Below the pieces are notes generated by a model. The model had not been told where the DNA came from. It worked only from the letters and a program-made list of their open reading frames with translations, and made no database searches. The translations under genes were made by a program, and so were the position numbers. From Acinetobacter sp. WC-141 (GTDB lineage Bacteria > Pseudomonadota > Gammaproteobacteria > Pseudomonadales > Moraxellaceae): a DNA stretch of 64,000 nt. Positions 56,562 to 64,000 of this stretch are shown here, piece by piece. Positions within the stretch are counted from its first letter, which is position 1. The number at the start of each line of letters is the position of its first letter. The stretch is from positions 1 through 64,000 of the forward strand of contig NZ_AMSS01000086.1 of the NCBI RefSeq assembly GCF_000313935.1. The letters are read 5' to 3'.

Positions 56562-56594
56562 GCACAGTGGACTATTGTTTTCTGTGCAAGATAG

Positions 56595-56615
56595 GGGCGA
56601 TTAACGCCCTTTTTT
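56595..56615 (+). terminator. Second terminator before rimP
   Basis: GGGCG pairs with CGCCC around ATTAA, followed by six T. Together with the terminator at 56537 it isolates the initiator tRNAs from the rimP operon, unlike the E. coli arrangement where metY and rimP are cotranscribed. Confidence 0.85.
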
Positions 56616-56654
56616 ATTGGTTATCGTATCGCTATCGTGTAGTTTCGACATCAA

Positions 56655-56683
56655 TTGGTCAAATAGTCATGCTTCACTATAGT
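56655..56683 (+). promoter_or_regulatory. Promoter of the rimP-nusA-infB-rbfA operon
   Basis: TTGGTC 56655-56660 and TATAGT 56678-56683 with a 17-bp spacer, 54 nt before rimP and just after two terminators. It is the likely main promoter of the operon. Confidence 0.7.
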
Positions 56684-56737
56684 AGGTCTGTGTCGGTTAA
56701 AACAACCGATTGAATCGCACGAGAATGACGAGAGTAA

Positions 56738-57262
56738 ATGAAATTATCAAATAAATCCCAAGCATTGCATGACTTAATTGTTCCTGCAGTACAAGCATGT
56801 GGTGTCGACCTTTGGGGAATCGAGTTTCTCCCACAAGGCAAACGTTCATTATTGCGTATTTATATCGATAAAGCGGTAAGTGAAGATGCTGAGCCTGTAC
56901 TTAATGAAGATGGCGAAGTAGAACAAGGCCGTGGTATTGGTGTACAAGATTGTGTGCGTGTAACACAACAAGTTGGCGCAATGCTGGATGTCCATGATCC
57001 AATTTCAGGTGAGTATTCATTAGAAGTTTCTTCACCGGGCTGGGATCGTCCATTTTTTCAACTAGAACAGTTACAAGGCTACATTGGACAACAAATAGCT
57101 TTACGTTTGATTGCAGCAGTAGAAAACCGTCGTAAATTTCAAGCAAAACTTATCGCAGTAGATCTTGAAAATGAAGAAATTCAGGTTGAAGTTGATGGGA
57201 AGCACGTGCTTGAGATCGACAGCAACAATATCGATAAAGCAAACTTGATCTATCAAGATTAA
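56738..57262 (+). CDS. rimP: Ribosome maturation factor RimP
   Basis: Needed for 30S maturation. The 174-residue protein has the two-domain family sequence ([20 protein letters not shown], then [20 protein letters not shown] near residue 90). It is the first gene of the rimP-nusA-infB-rbfA operon, behind its own promoter. An acidic Glu-rich insertion ([19 protein letters not shown]) near residue 50 is longer than in E. coli RimP. Gap to nusA is 36 nt. Confidence 0.95.
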   Translation: MKLSNKSQALHDLIVPAVQACGVDLWGIEFLPQGKRSLLRIYIDKAVSEDAEPVLNEDGEVEQGRGIGVQDCVRVTQQVGAMLDVHDPISGEYSLEVSSPGWDRPFFQLEQLQGYIGQQIALRLIAAVENRRKFQAKLIAVDLENEEIQVEVDGKHVLEIDSNNIDKANLIYQD

Positions 57263-57298
57263 ATTTATTAAATTTTATAAGAAATCGGTAGGTGACTT

Positions 57299-58783
57299 AT
57301 GGGCCGCGAAATTCTTACCGTTGTTGAAACGGTTAGTAATGAAAAAGGTGTTAGTCGTGAAGCGATCTTCGAGGCTTTAGAACAAGCTCTAGTTGCTGCA
57401 ACGAAGAAAAGATTTTACGAAGGTACGCATGCTGAAGAAGCTCAGCTTCGTGTAGAAATCGATCGCAAAACTGGTGATTACCGCACATTCCGTCAATGGA
57501 CTGTTGTGGCAGATGAAGATCATGAAATGCCAGCTTGCCAAGATGCGATTTCTGACCTTGACCCATCTAAATGGTCAATTGGTGATGTGCGTGAACTCGA
57601 AGTGGAATCTATTGAGTTCGGTCGTATCGCTGCACAAATTGCAAAACAAGTTATTGTACAAAAAATTCGTGAAGCTGAACGTGCTTTAGTTGCTGATGCA
57701 TACGAGTCTAAAGTTGGTGAGTTAATCTACGGTGAAGTTAAAAAACAAACCAAAGATGGTTTCATTATCGATTTAGGTGACAACGCTGAAGCTTATCTTG
57801 CGCGCGAAGAAATGATTCCTAAAGAAATTCTTCGTCCAAAACAACGCATGAACGCGATTTTATATAATGTTAACCGTGAAGGTCGTGGCGCTCAGTTGTT
57901 ATTATCGCGCGCTAAGCCTGAAATGTTAATTGCTTTAATGAAGAAAGAAATTCCTGAAATTTCTGAAGAAATTATTGAAATTAAAGCGGCGGCACGTCAG
58001 CCAGGCGTTCGTGCTAAAATTGCAGTGAAAACAAATGACCATCGTATTGACCCGGTAGGTGCATGTATTGGTATGCGTGGTACGCGTATTCAAGCGGTAC
58101 AACAAGAGTTAAACGGTGAACGTATTGATGTAGTGGTCTGGTCTGATGATCCAGCTCAATACATTGCAAGTGCATTAGAACCAGCTGATGTTTCAGGCAT
58201 CGTGCTTGATGAAGATGCAAGAAGTGCCGATATTATTTTTGCAACCAGCGATCAATTGGCTCGTGCGATTGGCTCACAAGGCCAAAATGTTCGTTTGGCT
58301 TCTGATTTAACTGGCTACAAACTCGACATGATGCTTGAAGAAGAGTATCGTGCTCGTCAGCAAAATGAAGCTCAGCAATATCTTGACATGTTTGTATCAC
58401 GTCTCGATATTGAAGAAGATTTAGCAATGGCATTGGTGGAAATGGGCTTTACCTCTTTAGAAGAGATTGCTTATGTTCCAGCTGAAACTTTTGACGAAAT
58501 TGAGCTTGATGCTGAATTGGTTGAGTTATTGCAAAGTCGTGCAAAAGAAGCAGCACTTACTGATGCTTTGAAACAGCAAGAAAATATTCAAGAACCGAGC
58601 GCAGACCTTCTAACTATGGAAGGCATGACTTCTGAGATCGCTTACTCGCTTGCCGCTCGCGGTATTATTACTGTCGATGATTTGGCAGATCAGGCTACTG
58701 ACGATATCTCTGATATTGAAGGACTTGGTCATGAAAAAGCAGGTCAATTGATCATGAAAGCTCGCGAATCATGGTTTAACTAG
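57299..58783 (+). CDS. nusA: Transcription termination/antitermination factor NusA
   Basis: Binds RNA polymerase and affects pausing, termination and antitermination. The 494-residue protein has the N-terminal polymerase-binding domain (about 1-125), an S1 domain (about 135-200, GELIYGEVKKQTKDGFIIDL), two KH domains (GACIGMRGTRIQAVQQELNG near 255, AIGSQGQNVRLASDLTGYKL near 322), and two acidic C-terminal repeats (about 365-490). It lies 10 nt before infB. AGGTGAC precedes the ATG. Confidence 0.97.
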   Translation: MGREILTVVETVSNEKGVSREAIFEALEQALVAATKKRFYEGTHAEEAQLRVEIDRKTGDYRTFRQWTVVADEDHEMPACQDAISDLDPSKWSIGDVRELEVESIEFGRIAAQIAKQVIVQKIREAERALVADAYESKVGELIYGEVKKQTKDGFIIDLGDNAEAYLAREEMIPKEILRPKQRMNAILYNVNREGRGAQLLLSRAKPEMLIALMKKEIPEISEEIIEIKAAARQPGVRAKIAVKTNDHRIDPVGACIGMRGTRIQAVQQELNGERIDVVVWSDDPAQYIASALEPADVSGIVLDEDARSADIIFATSDQLARAIGSQGQNVRLASDLTGYKLDMMLEEEYRARQQNEAQQYLDMFVSRLDIEEDLAMALVEMGFTSLEEIAYVPAETFDEIELDAELVELLQSRAKEAALTDALKQQENIQEPSADLLTMEGMTSEIAYSLAARGIITVDDLADQATDDISDIEGLGHEKAGQLIMKARESWFN

Positions 58784-58793
58784 GAGATGAAAT

Positions 58794-61493
58794 ATGACGG
58801 ACAAGTCGATTAAAGAGTTAGCTCTCAGTGTAGGACGTCCTGTTGAGAAGCTCCTAGAACAGGCTCGTGAAGCAGGTTTGCCTCAACGTACAGCAGACGA
58901 TATTATTACCACTGAACAACAGGATACTTTAGTCAATCATTTGAAAAAAGTGCATGGTCAGGAAAGTGGTAACACAGGAAAAATTGCGTTGAAACGTAAA
59001 ACAACCAGTACCGCTAAAGTTGCAAGTACTTCAGGTAAAGCAAAAACAATTAACGTAGAAGTACGTAAAAAACAGGTTTTTGCTAAACCAAACCCTGAAC
59101 AAATTGCAGCTGAAGCTAAAGCACGTGCAGAAGCTGAAGCTAAAACACGTGTAGAACAGCAAACGCGTGACACTGAACAGCAAAACGCGCGTCTTCAAAC
59201 AGAGCAAAAAGCAAAAGCAACTTTAGATGCTATGCGTGCTGCTCATCAACAAGATAGCGCTGCGCAGACAGCTCCTAAAGCTGCTGTAGTAGTGAAAAAA
59301 CGTGGTGGTGGTACAGTAAAACCTGCACCAAAACCAGCAGAAACATTAGAGCAAAAGAAAGCGCGTGAAGCACAAACAGCTCAGTTAAAAGCAACTGAAG
59401 AAGCTGCGCGTCGTAAAGCGGCTGAAGAAGCTCAGCAACGTACACTTGAACAAATGCGCAAAATGGCGTCTAAGTATTCAAATGACGAGGCTACTACGAC
59501 AATTCGTGTGATTGATGATTCTCCACTTGCTTCAGGTCTAGTTGGCCAAGCTTATGAAGATTCATTTAAGCAAGAAGACCGTGAAATTAAACGCGGTGGC
59601 GCAACCACTAACCCACGTGCGGGTAAAAAAGGTGGTCGTCGTGGTCAAGAAGAGCAAAGCTTTGTTAACCATAACAAACGTGGTTTAAAATCAAGCCAGG
59701 CAAATAAGCATGGATTTGAAAAGCCAGTTAAAAAGCAAGTTTATGATGTAGAAATCGGTTCAAGCATTGTTGTTGCCGATCTCGCTCAAAAAATGGCGAT
59801 TAAAGTACGTGAAGTTATCAAAACACTTATGAAAATGGGTGAGTTGGTTAATCAGGAACAAGCTATTGACCAAGATACAGCAGCACTTGTTGTTGAAGAA
59901 ATGGGCCATAACCCTGTTTTAGTTTCTGATACCCAAGCGGAAGATAACTTGCTTGAAGCGGCTGAAGAAGCACGTGGTGAGCAAACAACTCGTCCGCCAG
60001 TTGTTACCATTATGGGTCACGTTGACCATGGTAAAACATCATTGCTTGACCGTATCCGTCGTTCGAAAGTGGCGGCAGGTGAAGCAGGTGGTATTACCCA
60101 GCATATTGGTGCATATCACGTTGAAACAGACAAAGGAATTATTACATTCCTTGATACACCGGGACATGCTGCATTTACTTCAATGCGTGCACGTGGTGCT
60201 AAAGCAACGGATATCGTTGTATTGGTTGTTGCAGCAGATGACGGTGTAATGCCACAAACTGCAGAAGCAATTGACCATGCGCGTGCAGCGGGTACTCCAA
60301 TTATTGTTGCTATCAACAAAATGGATAAAGAATCTGCTGATCCAGACCGTGTGTTAAATGAATTAACAACGAAACAAATCGTTCCAGAAGAATGGGGTGG
60401 TGATGTTCCGATTGCTAAGGTTTCTGCACACAGTGGACAAGGTATTGATGAACTTCTTGATTTAATTCTTATTCAATCAGAATTGATGGAATTAAAAGCA
60501 TCTGCTCAAGGTGCTGCTCAAGGTGTAGTTATTGAAGCACGTGTTGATAAAGGCCGTGGTGCAGTAACTTCTATTCTTGTTCAAAACGGTACATTAAATA
60601 TTGGTGACCTTGTTCTTGCAGGTTCATCATATGGTCGTGTCCGTGCAATGTCTGATGAAAATGGTAAGCCTATTAAATCAGCAGGACCATCTATTCCAGT
60701 AGAAATTCTGGGTCTTCCAGATGCTCCAATGGCAGGTGATGAAGTTCTTGTTGTGAATGACGAGAAGAAAGCACGTGAAGTTGCTGATGCTCGTGCTGAC
60801 CGTGAACGTCAAAAACGTATTGATCGTCAAAGTGCAATGCGTCTTGAAAACATCATGTCGTCAATGGGCAAAAAAGATGTTCCTACAGTCAACGTTGTTT
60901 TAAGAACAGACGTACGTGGTACTTTAGAAGCATTGAATGCAGCTTTACATGAATTATCTACTGATGAAGTAAAAGTTCGTGTAATTAGTTCGGGTGTTGG
61001 TGCGATTACTGAGTCTGATGTGATTCTTGCTGAATCTTCAGAAGCTGTATTGTTAGGCTTTAACGTTCGTGCCGATACAACTGCTCGTCAGAGAAGTGAC
61101 CAAGACGGTATCGATATTCGTTACTACAGCATCATCTATGAATTAATTGATGATGTGAAAGATGCCATGAGCGGTAAACTTGCTCCTGAACATCGTGAAA
61201 CAATCTTGGGTGTTGCTGAAGTACGTGAGGTATTCCACTCAAGTAAGTTTGGTGCAGCAGCAGGCTGTATGGTACTTGAAGGTGTATTGCATCGTAATAA
61301 ACCGATTCGCGTATTACGTGATGACGTGGTTGTGTTCCAAGGTGAGCTTGAATCTCTTCGTCGCTATAAAGAAGTGGTTGAAGAAGTTCGTGCCGGTATG
61401 GAATGTGGTCTTGCGGTGAAAGGTTATAAAGACATCAAAGTGAAAGATAAAATTGAAGTCTATGATGTTCAATTGATTAAACGGAGTCTTTAA
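58794..61493 (+). CDS. infB: Translation initiation factor IF-2
   Basis: GTPase that brings initiator tRNA to the 30S subunit. The 899-residue protein has the IF2-N domain at the start ([18 protein letters not shown]). A long charged, Ala/Lys/Glu-rich linker to about 300 and a second N domain follow. The GTPase has GHVDHGKT near residue 409, DTPGH near 456 and NKMD near 510, followed by domains II-IV with the C-terminal fMet-tRNA-binding part. Linker length is normal. Its stop TAA overlaps the rbfA start by one base. Confidence 0.98.
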   Translation: MTDKSIKELALSVGRPVEKLLEQAREAGLPQRTADDIITTEQQDTLVNHLKKVHGQESGNTGKIALKRKTTSTAKVASTSGKAKTINVEVRKKQVFAKPNPEQIAAEAKARAEAEAKTRVEQQTRDTEQQNARLQTEQKAKATLDAMRAAHQQDSAAQTAPKAAVVVKKRGGGTVKPAPKPAETLEQKKAREAQTAQLKATEEAARRKAAEEAQQRTLEQMRKMASKYSNDEATTTIRVIDDSPLASGLVGQAYEDSFKQEDREIKRGGATTNPRAGKKGGRRGQEEQSFVNHNKRGLKSSQANKHGFEKPVKKQVYDVEIGSSIVVADLAQKMAIKVREVIKTLMKMGELVNQEQAIDQDTAALVVEEMGHNPVLVSDTQAEDNLLEAAEEARGEQTTRPPVVTIMGHVDHGKTSLLDRIRRSKVAAGEAGGITQHIGAYHVETDKGIITFLDTPGHAAFTSMRARGAKATDIVVLVVAADDGVMPQTAEAIDHARAAGTPIIVAINKMDKESADPDRVLNELTTKQIVPEEWGGDVPIAKVSAHSGQGIDELLDLILIQSELMELKASAQGAAQGVVIEARVDKGRGAVTSILVQNGTLNIGDLVLAGSSYGRVRAMSDENGKPIKSAGPSIPVEILGLPDAPMAGDEVLVVNDEKKAREVADARADRERQKRIDRQSAMRLENIMSSMGKKDVPTVNVVLRTDVRGTLEALNAALHELSTDEVKVRVISSGVGAITESDVILAESSEAVLLGFNVRADTTARQRSDQDGIDIRYYSIIYELIDDVKDAMSGKLAPEHRETILGVAEVREVFHSSKFGAAAGCMVLEGVLHRNKPIRVLRDDVVVFQGELESLRRYKEVVEEVRAGMECGLAVKGYKDIKVKDKIEVYDVQLIKRSL

Positions 61494-61894
61494 TGGCGGG
61501 TAGCCAACGCTTAAAGCGCATGGCGGATTCAGTGCAACGCGAGTTGTCTGAGCTGATCCGTCAGGAGCTTAAAGATCCTCGCTTAGGTGGTCTAGTGACC
61601 ATCTCTGCGGTGAAAGTCAGTGCAGACATGGGTTATGCTGAAGTTTATGTCACTGTAATGGGACGTGAACTTGGCGATGAGCAAAGTGAGGCAGCAAATA
61701 AAGAAACTTTAGAGGTATTAAATAAAGCTTCTGGTTTCTTGCGTCATGAATTGAGTCGTCGTATCAAGACACGTATTACGCCAAGATTGCGTTTCCATTA
61801 TGACAAGACGAATGCTTATGGTAACTATATGTTTGGTCTGATCGAGAAAGCGGTAAATGATTTACCGAAACGCGAGTCAGATGACGAACAGTAA
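61493..61894 (+). CDS. rbfA: 30S ribosome-binding factor RbfA
   Basis: Binds free 30S subunits in late maturation and in cold adaptation. The 133-residue protein opens with RLKRMADSVQRELSELIRQE and has the KH-type core with ELKDPRLGGLVTISAVKVS and LRFHYDKTNAYGNY. It overlaps the infB stop by one base, so translation is coupled. An intrinsic terminator ends the operon 20 nt downstream. Confidence 0.96.
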   Translation: MAGSQRLKRMADSVQRELSELIRQELKDPRLGGLVTISAVKVSADMGYAEVYVTVMGRELGDEQSEAANKETLEVLNKASGFLRHELSRRIKTRITPRLRFHYDKTNAYGNYMFGLIEKAVNDLPKRESDDEQ

Positions 61895-61914
61895 TATAAA
61901 TTAAAAATAAAAAA

Positions 61915-61936
61915 GCCACCTTCGGGTGGCTTTTTT
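61915..61936. terminator. Bidirectional terminator after rbfA
   Basis: GCCACC pairs with GGTGGC around the stable TTCG tetraloop, with an A run before and six T after. It ends rbfA and lies ahead of the convergent antiporter operon end. Confidence 0.95.
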
Positions 61937-61952
61937 ATTGGCTGGCTTTTTT

Positions 61953-62357
61953 CTAGTCTTTAGGAGGGTCCATAGGCGGTTTATTTTGCGAGAAACGCTG
62001 TCCAATTTTATAACGGTCCCAAGGCAGGGGGCGCTCAATTGCTTCTGGAACTTCTCCACTTAGCGAACGCAAACGTAAATGTAACGCAGCTTGAGCAATT
62101 AAATTGGCAGAAACCGGTGCGGTAATAAAAGCTAACAGTGTGATCAGTAGCTCGGCAAAACCGAAGCGGCCTTGGAAAGCAAAAAAGATCATAGAGGCGA
62201 TCAAGAAGCTACCTAATCCTAACGTACTTGATTTTGTGGGTGCATGTAAGCGCATAAATAAGTCAGGTAGACGTACCATCCCAATTGAGCCGACTAACAT
62301 AAAGAAAGCGCCAAAAACCAGAAAGACCGAAACAATAATTTCCATTACGAACTGCAT
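61953..62357 (-). CDS. Mrp-type cation/proton antiporter subunit G
   Basis: Small membrane subunit of the multi-subunit Mrp (Mnh/Pha) antiporter. The 134-residue protein has three membrane segments (about 5-30, 42-62, 67-88) and the family pattern SVFLVFGAFFMLVGSIGMVR, LFMRLHAPTKSSTLGLG. A C-terminal charged tail ends PPMDPPKD. Last gene of the operon read leftward, 12 nt after subunit F; the rbfA-side terminator follows. Confidence 0.9.
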   Translation of the reverse strand: MQFVMEIIVSVFLVFGAFFMLVGSIGMVRLPDLFMRLHAPTKSSTLGLGSFLIASMIFFAFQGRFGFAELLITLLAFITAPVSANLIAQAALHLRLRSLSGEVPEAIERPLPWDRYKIGQRFSQNKPPMDPPKD

Positions 62358-62369
62358 TTTGATCTCTCC

Positions 62370-62645
62370 TTAATCGATAACATGACCGGTTGTGAAGTAG
62401 CGTGCTAAGGCTGCTGTAGATACAAAACCTAGCATAGCAACCAGTAGGGCACCTTCAAATAAAGAGGTCGTCATCCAATAAATGCCTAAAACAACAATGA
62501 GGCAAGTTGCATTTAAGAAAAGCGTATCGAGTGCTAAAAGTCGATCTACAATTGATGGGCCAATGACCAATCTGAAAAGGCAAAGTAGCATAGAGATTGT
62601 TATGGCAATCGAGCTAATACCTAGAGCATAGGGTAGGATCGTCAT
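62370..62645 (-). CDS. Mrp-type cation/proton antiporter subunit F
   Basis: A 91-residue membrane protein with three hydrophobic segments. It shows the subunit F motif FRLVIGPSIVDRLLALDTL near residues 24-42. Its ATG overlaps the stop of subunit E by 4 bases, a translationally coupled pair. Confidence 0.92.
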   Translation of the reverse strand: MTILPYALGISSIAITISMLLCLFRLVIGPSIVDRLLALDTLFLNATCLIVVLGIYWMTTSLFEGALLVAMLGFVSTAALARYFTTGHVID

Positions 62646-63169
62646 ACACTTGCCTCCGTTTTGCTTTTTACATCAAAAATTTCCATAAGTGGCATTTCGT
62701 AACGTTGTTTGATGTCTTGAATATCAGATTCGGTATTATCCGTGCTCAACGCATGAACCAGAATATCTCCACGCTCCTGATCAATACCCGCAGAAACCGT
62801 TCCGGGCGTTGTGGTAATGATCATTGCCAGTAAGCTATTAACCTGCTCATGTTCCGTTTCTAAGGGCACACGATACCATTTAGGATGTAAATTTTTGGTA
62901 GGCCCTAAAACGAGTTTTGCCACCCGAAAGTTAGAAATGACAATATCCCAAAGAACGACAAAATATAATTTAACGGCCGGTTTCCAGTGAATATGTGGTG
63001 TACGGGTAATAAACGGTTTGACTAAACGAGGAATGATTAAACCTAAAAGCACCGCTGTCAGAAGGTCGCTAGCATCAAGACTATGTGACAACATCAGCCA
63101 AAATAAAATGATAAGAACGGAAACAAATGGATGTGGAAACCAGCGTTCAAGCAAATGAGATAACTGCAT
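62642..63169 (-). CDS. Mrp-type cation/proton antiporter subunit E
   Basis: A 175-residue subunit with two N-terminal membrane segments (about 15-32, 37-52) and a cytoplasmic domain. Motifs: VLWDIVISNFRVAKLVLGP near residue 72 and MIITTTPGTVSAGIDQERGD near 116, both hallmarks of MnhE/MrpE. It lies 2 nt after the subunit D stop and overlaps subunit F by 4 bases. Confidence 0.92.
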   Translation of the reverse strand: MQLSHLLERWFPHPFVSVLIILFWLMLSHSLDASDLLTAVLLGLIIPRLVKPFITRTPHIHWKPAVKLYFVVLWDIVISNFRVAKLVLGPTKNLHPKWYRVPLETEHEQVNSLLAMIITTTPGTVSAGIDQERGDILVHALSTDNTESDIQDIKQRYEMPLMEIFDVKSKTEASV

Positions 63170-63171
63170 TG

Positions 63172-64000
63172 TTATGGCTCCATAGGTTTCAATTGACTTT
63201 CATCAACAATGGTAGGGGTTTGTAGTTTGTCCTGTTGCTGAATTTGTCGAAGTTTATATTCCGAAATATGTTCACCATTGAAGGTATCTTTCGAAATAAT
63301 ATCTGGAACGAGGTAAGCATTATGATCTTCAACCTCACCACCATATTTAGTTTCTGGTAGATAAGAGGGATCAAATGGTTGTACGCTGATAGTTTCACCA
63401 TTTTTATCTACTTTAAGAATAGTGCGTTGGTAAAGTGCATGGTCTTGAATCTGCTGGGCAGTACTTAATGTGTAATGCTGAATAGGTGCAGCAAAGACGA
63501 CATAAGCGATTAAGCCAGCAAGTAACACATAAATCACTTGATCATTACGTGGTGGTACTCGTTCTGGTAATGCTCGATAAAGAATATAAGCCGGATGGAT
63601 TGGATCTTCTTCTGGTGGTGTTGCTCGCCAGAACAAGATAAAACCAACTCGTGTTAGAGCAATAATACTTAACAGGCTCACAACAAGCACAACCCCAATG
63701 ATCCAACCTTGGTAGCTGGCTTCGACTGTCGCTTGTAAAATAAATACCTTTCCAAGAAAACCACTAAAAGGTGGTAAACCCGCCAGCATCATGGCAATCA
63801 AGAAATAAGTCAGCATAGCGGCTTTTTCTTGTTTGATTCTTGGGGCAACTTTTAGATGATCTTTAAAATCTCCACGTTGTGAGGTGATCCATCCACAAAA
63901 TAGATAAAAAGCTGCTCCAATCAATGTACTGTGCACTAAATAATATAATGCGCCAGACCATGCTTGTGTATTCGACATGGCAATTGCTGTGAGCAATGTA
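63172..64000 (-). CDS. Mrp-type antiporter subunit D, C-terminal part (cut by window edge)
   Basis: Partial gene; the N-terminal part lies beyond the right edge of the window. The visible 276 residues include several membrane segments with MLAGLPPFSGFLGKVFILQA, typical of MrpD and NADH dehydrogenase NuoM/N-like subunits (proton antiporter core). A hydrophilic C-terminal tail of about 100 residues (from about QDHALYQRT on) follows the last segment; it is longer than in many MrpD proteins. Reads leftward into subunits E, F and G as one operon. Confidence 0.88.
   Translation of the reverse strand, partial: TLLTAIAMSNTQAWSGALYYLVHSTLIGAAFYLFCGWITSQRGDFKDHLKVAPRIKQEKAAMLTYFLIAMMLAGLPPFSGFLGKVFILQATVEASYQGWIIGVVLVVSLLSIIALTRVGFILFWRATPPEEDPIHPAYILYRALPERVPPRNDQVIYVLLAGLIAYVVFAAPIQHYTLSTAQQIQDHALYQRTILKVDKNGETISVQPFDPSYLPETKYGGEVEDHNAYLVPDIISKDTFNGEHISEYKLRQIQQQDKLQTPTIVDESQLKPMEP

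Overview
The window looks like chromosome of an Acinetobacter species, most probably the A. calcoaceticus-baumannii complex. This rests on gene order (tuf, tRNA-Trp, secE-nusG, rplKAJL, rpoBC followed by glycine-zipper lipoproteins), protein lengths (RpoB 1362 aa, RpoC 1397 aa from a TTG start, PilB 570 aa), low GC content and the lpxO, pilBCD and Mrp-type antiporter genes. It is ordinary core chromosome: no insertion sequence, prophage, integron, CRISPR array or rRNA operon was seen.

Layout. 1-13.6 kb: translation/transcription block with tuf, tRNA-Trp, secE-nusG, rplKA, a structured L10 leader, rplJL, rpoB and rpoC. 13.7-27.3 kb: envelope and stress genes, including two glycine-zipper lipoproteins, a DUF4442 protein, an alpha/beta hydrolase, a Na+/H+ antiporter-family carrier, an OmpW-like porin, an LprI-like protein, htpG, two paralogous outer-membrane-type proteins, an FrnE-like DsbA protein, a MerR regulator paired with an RBBP9-like hydrolase, and a small exported protein with a TonB-box-like motif. 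27.3-30.7 kb: fadBA beta-oxidation operon. 31-44 kb: a lipoprotein, lpxO, a CHAP/NlpC-P60-like amidase, uvrC, a broken thioesterase, pgsA, an Ada-like/alkB alkylation-repair pair, and an IclR regulator divergent from a FUSC/DUF1656/HlyD efflux operon. 44-56 kb: ruvX-yqgE, recN, a TPR/glycosyltransferase-like protein, ppnP, rlmB, an EamA transporter, coaE with the type IV pilus pilBCD genes, tpiA and secG. 56-62 kb: tRNA-Leu, two identical initiator tRNAs, then rimP-nusA-infB-rbfA. 62-64 kb: the 3' part of an Mrp-type antiporter operon (D, E, F, G), cut by the window edge.

The most notable points are a one-base deletion that breaks tuf, a thioesterase gene with a frameshift and a nonsense codon, an amidase-like protein with no visible immunity partner, a pair of related outer-membrane-type proteins of unknown function, a MerR/hydrolase module with a recognisable operator and two possible start codons, an AT-rich triple repeat before the OmpW gene, and a possible small RNA downstream of the FrnE-like gene. 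I found no clear multi-gene novel defence or biosynthetic system.
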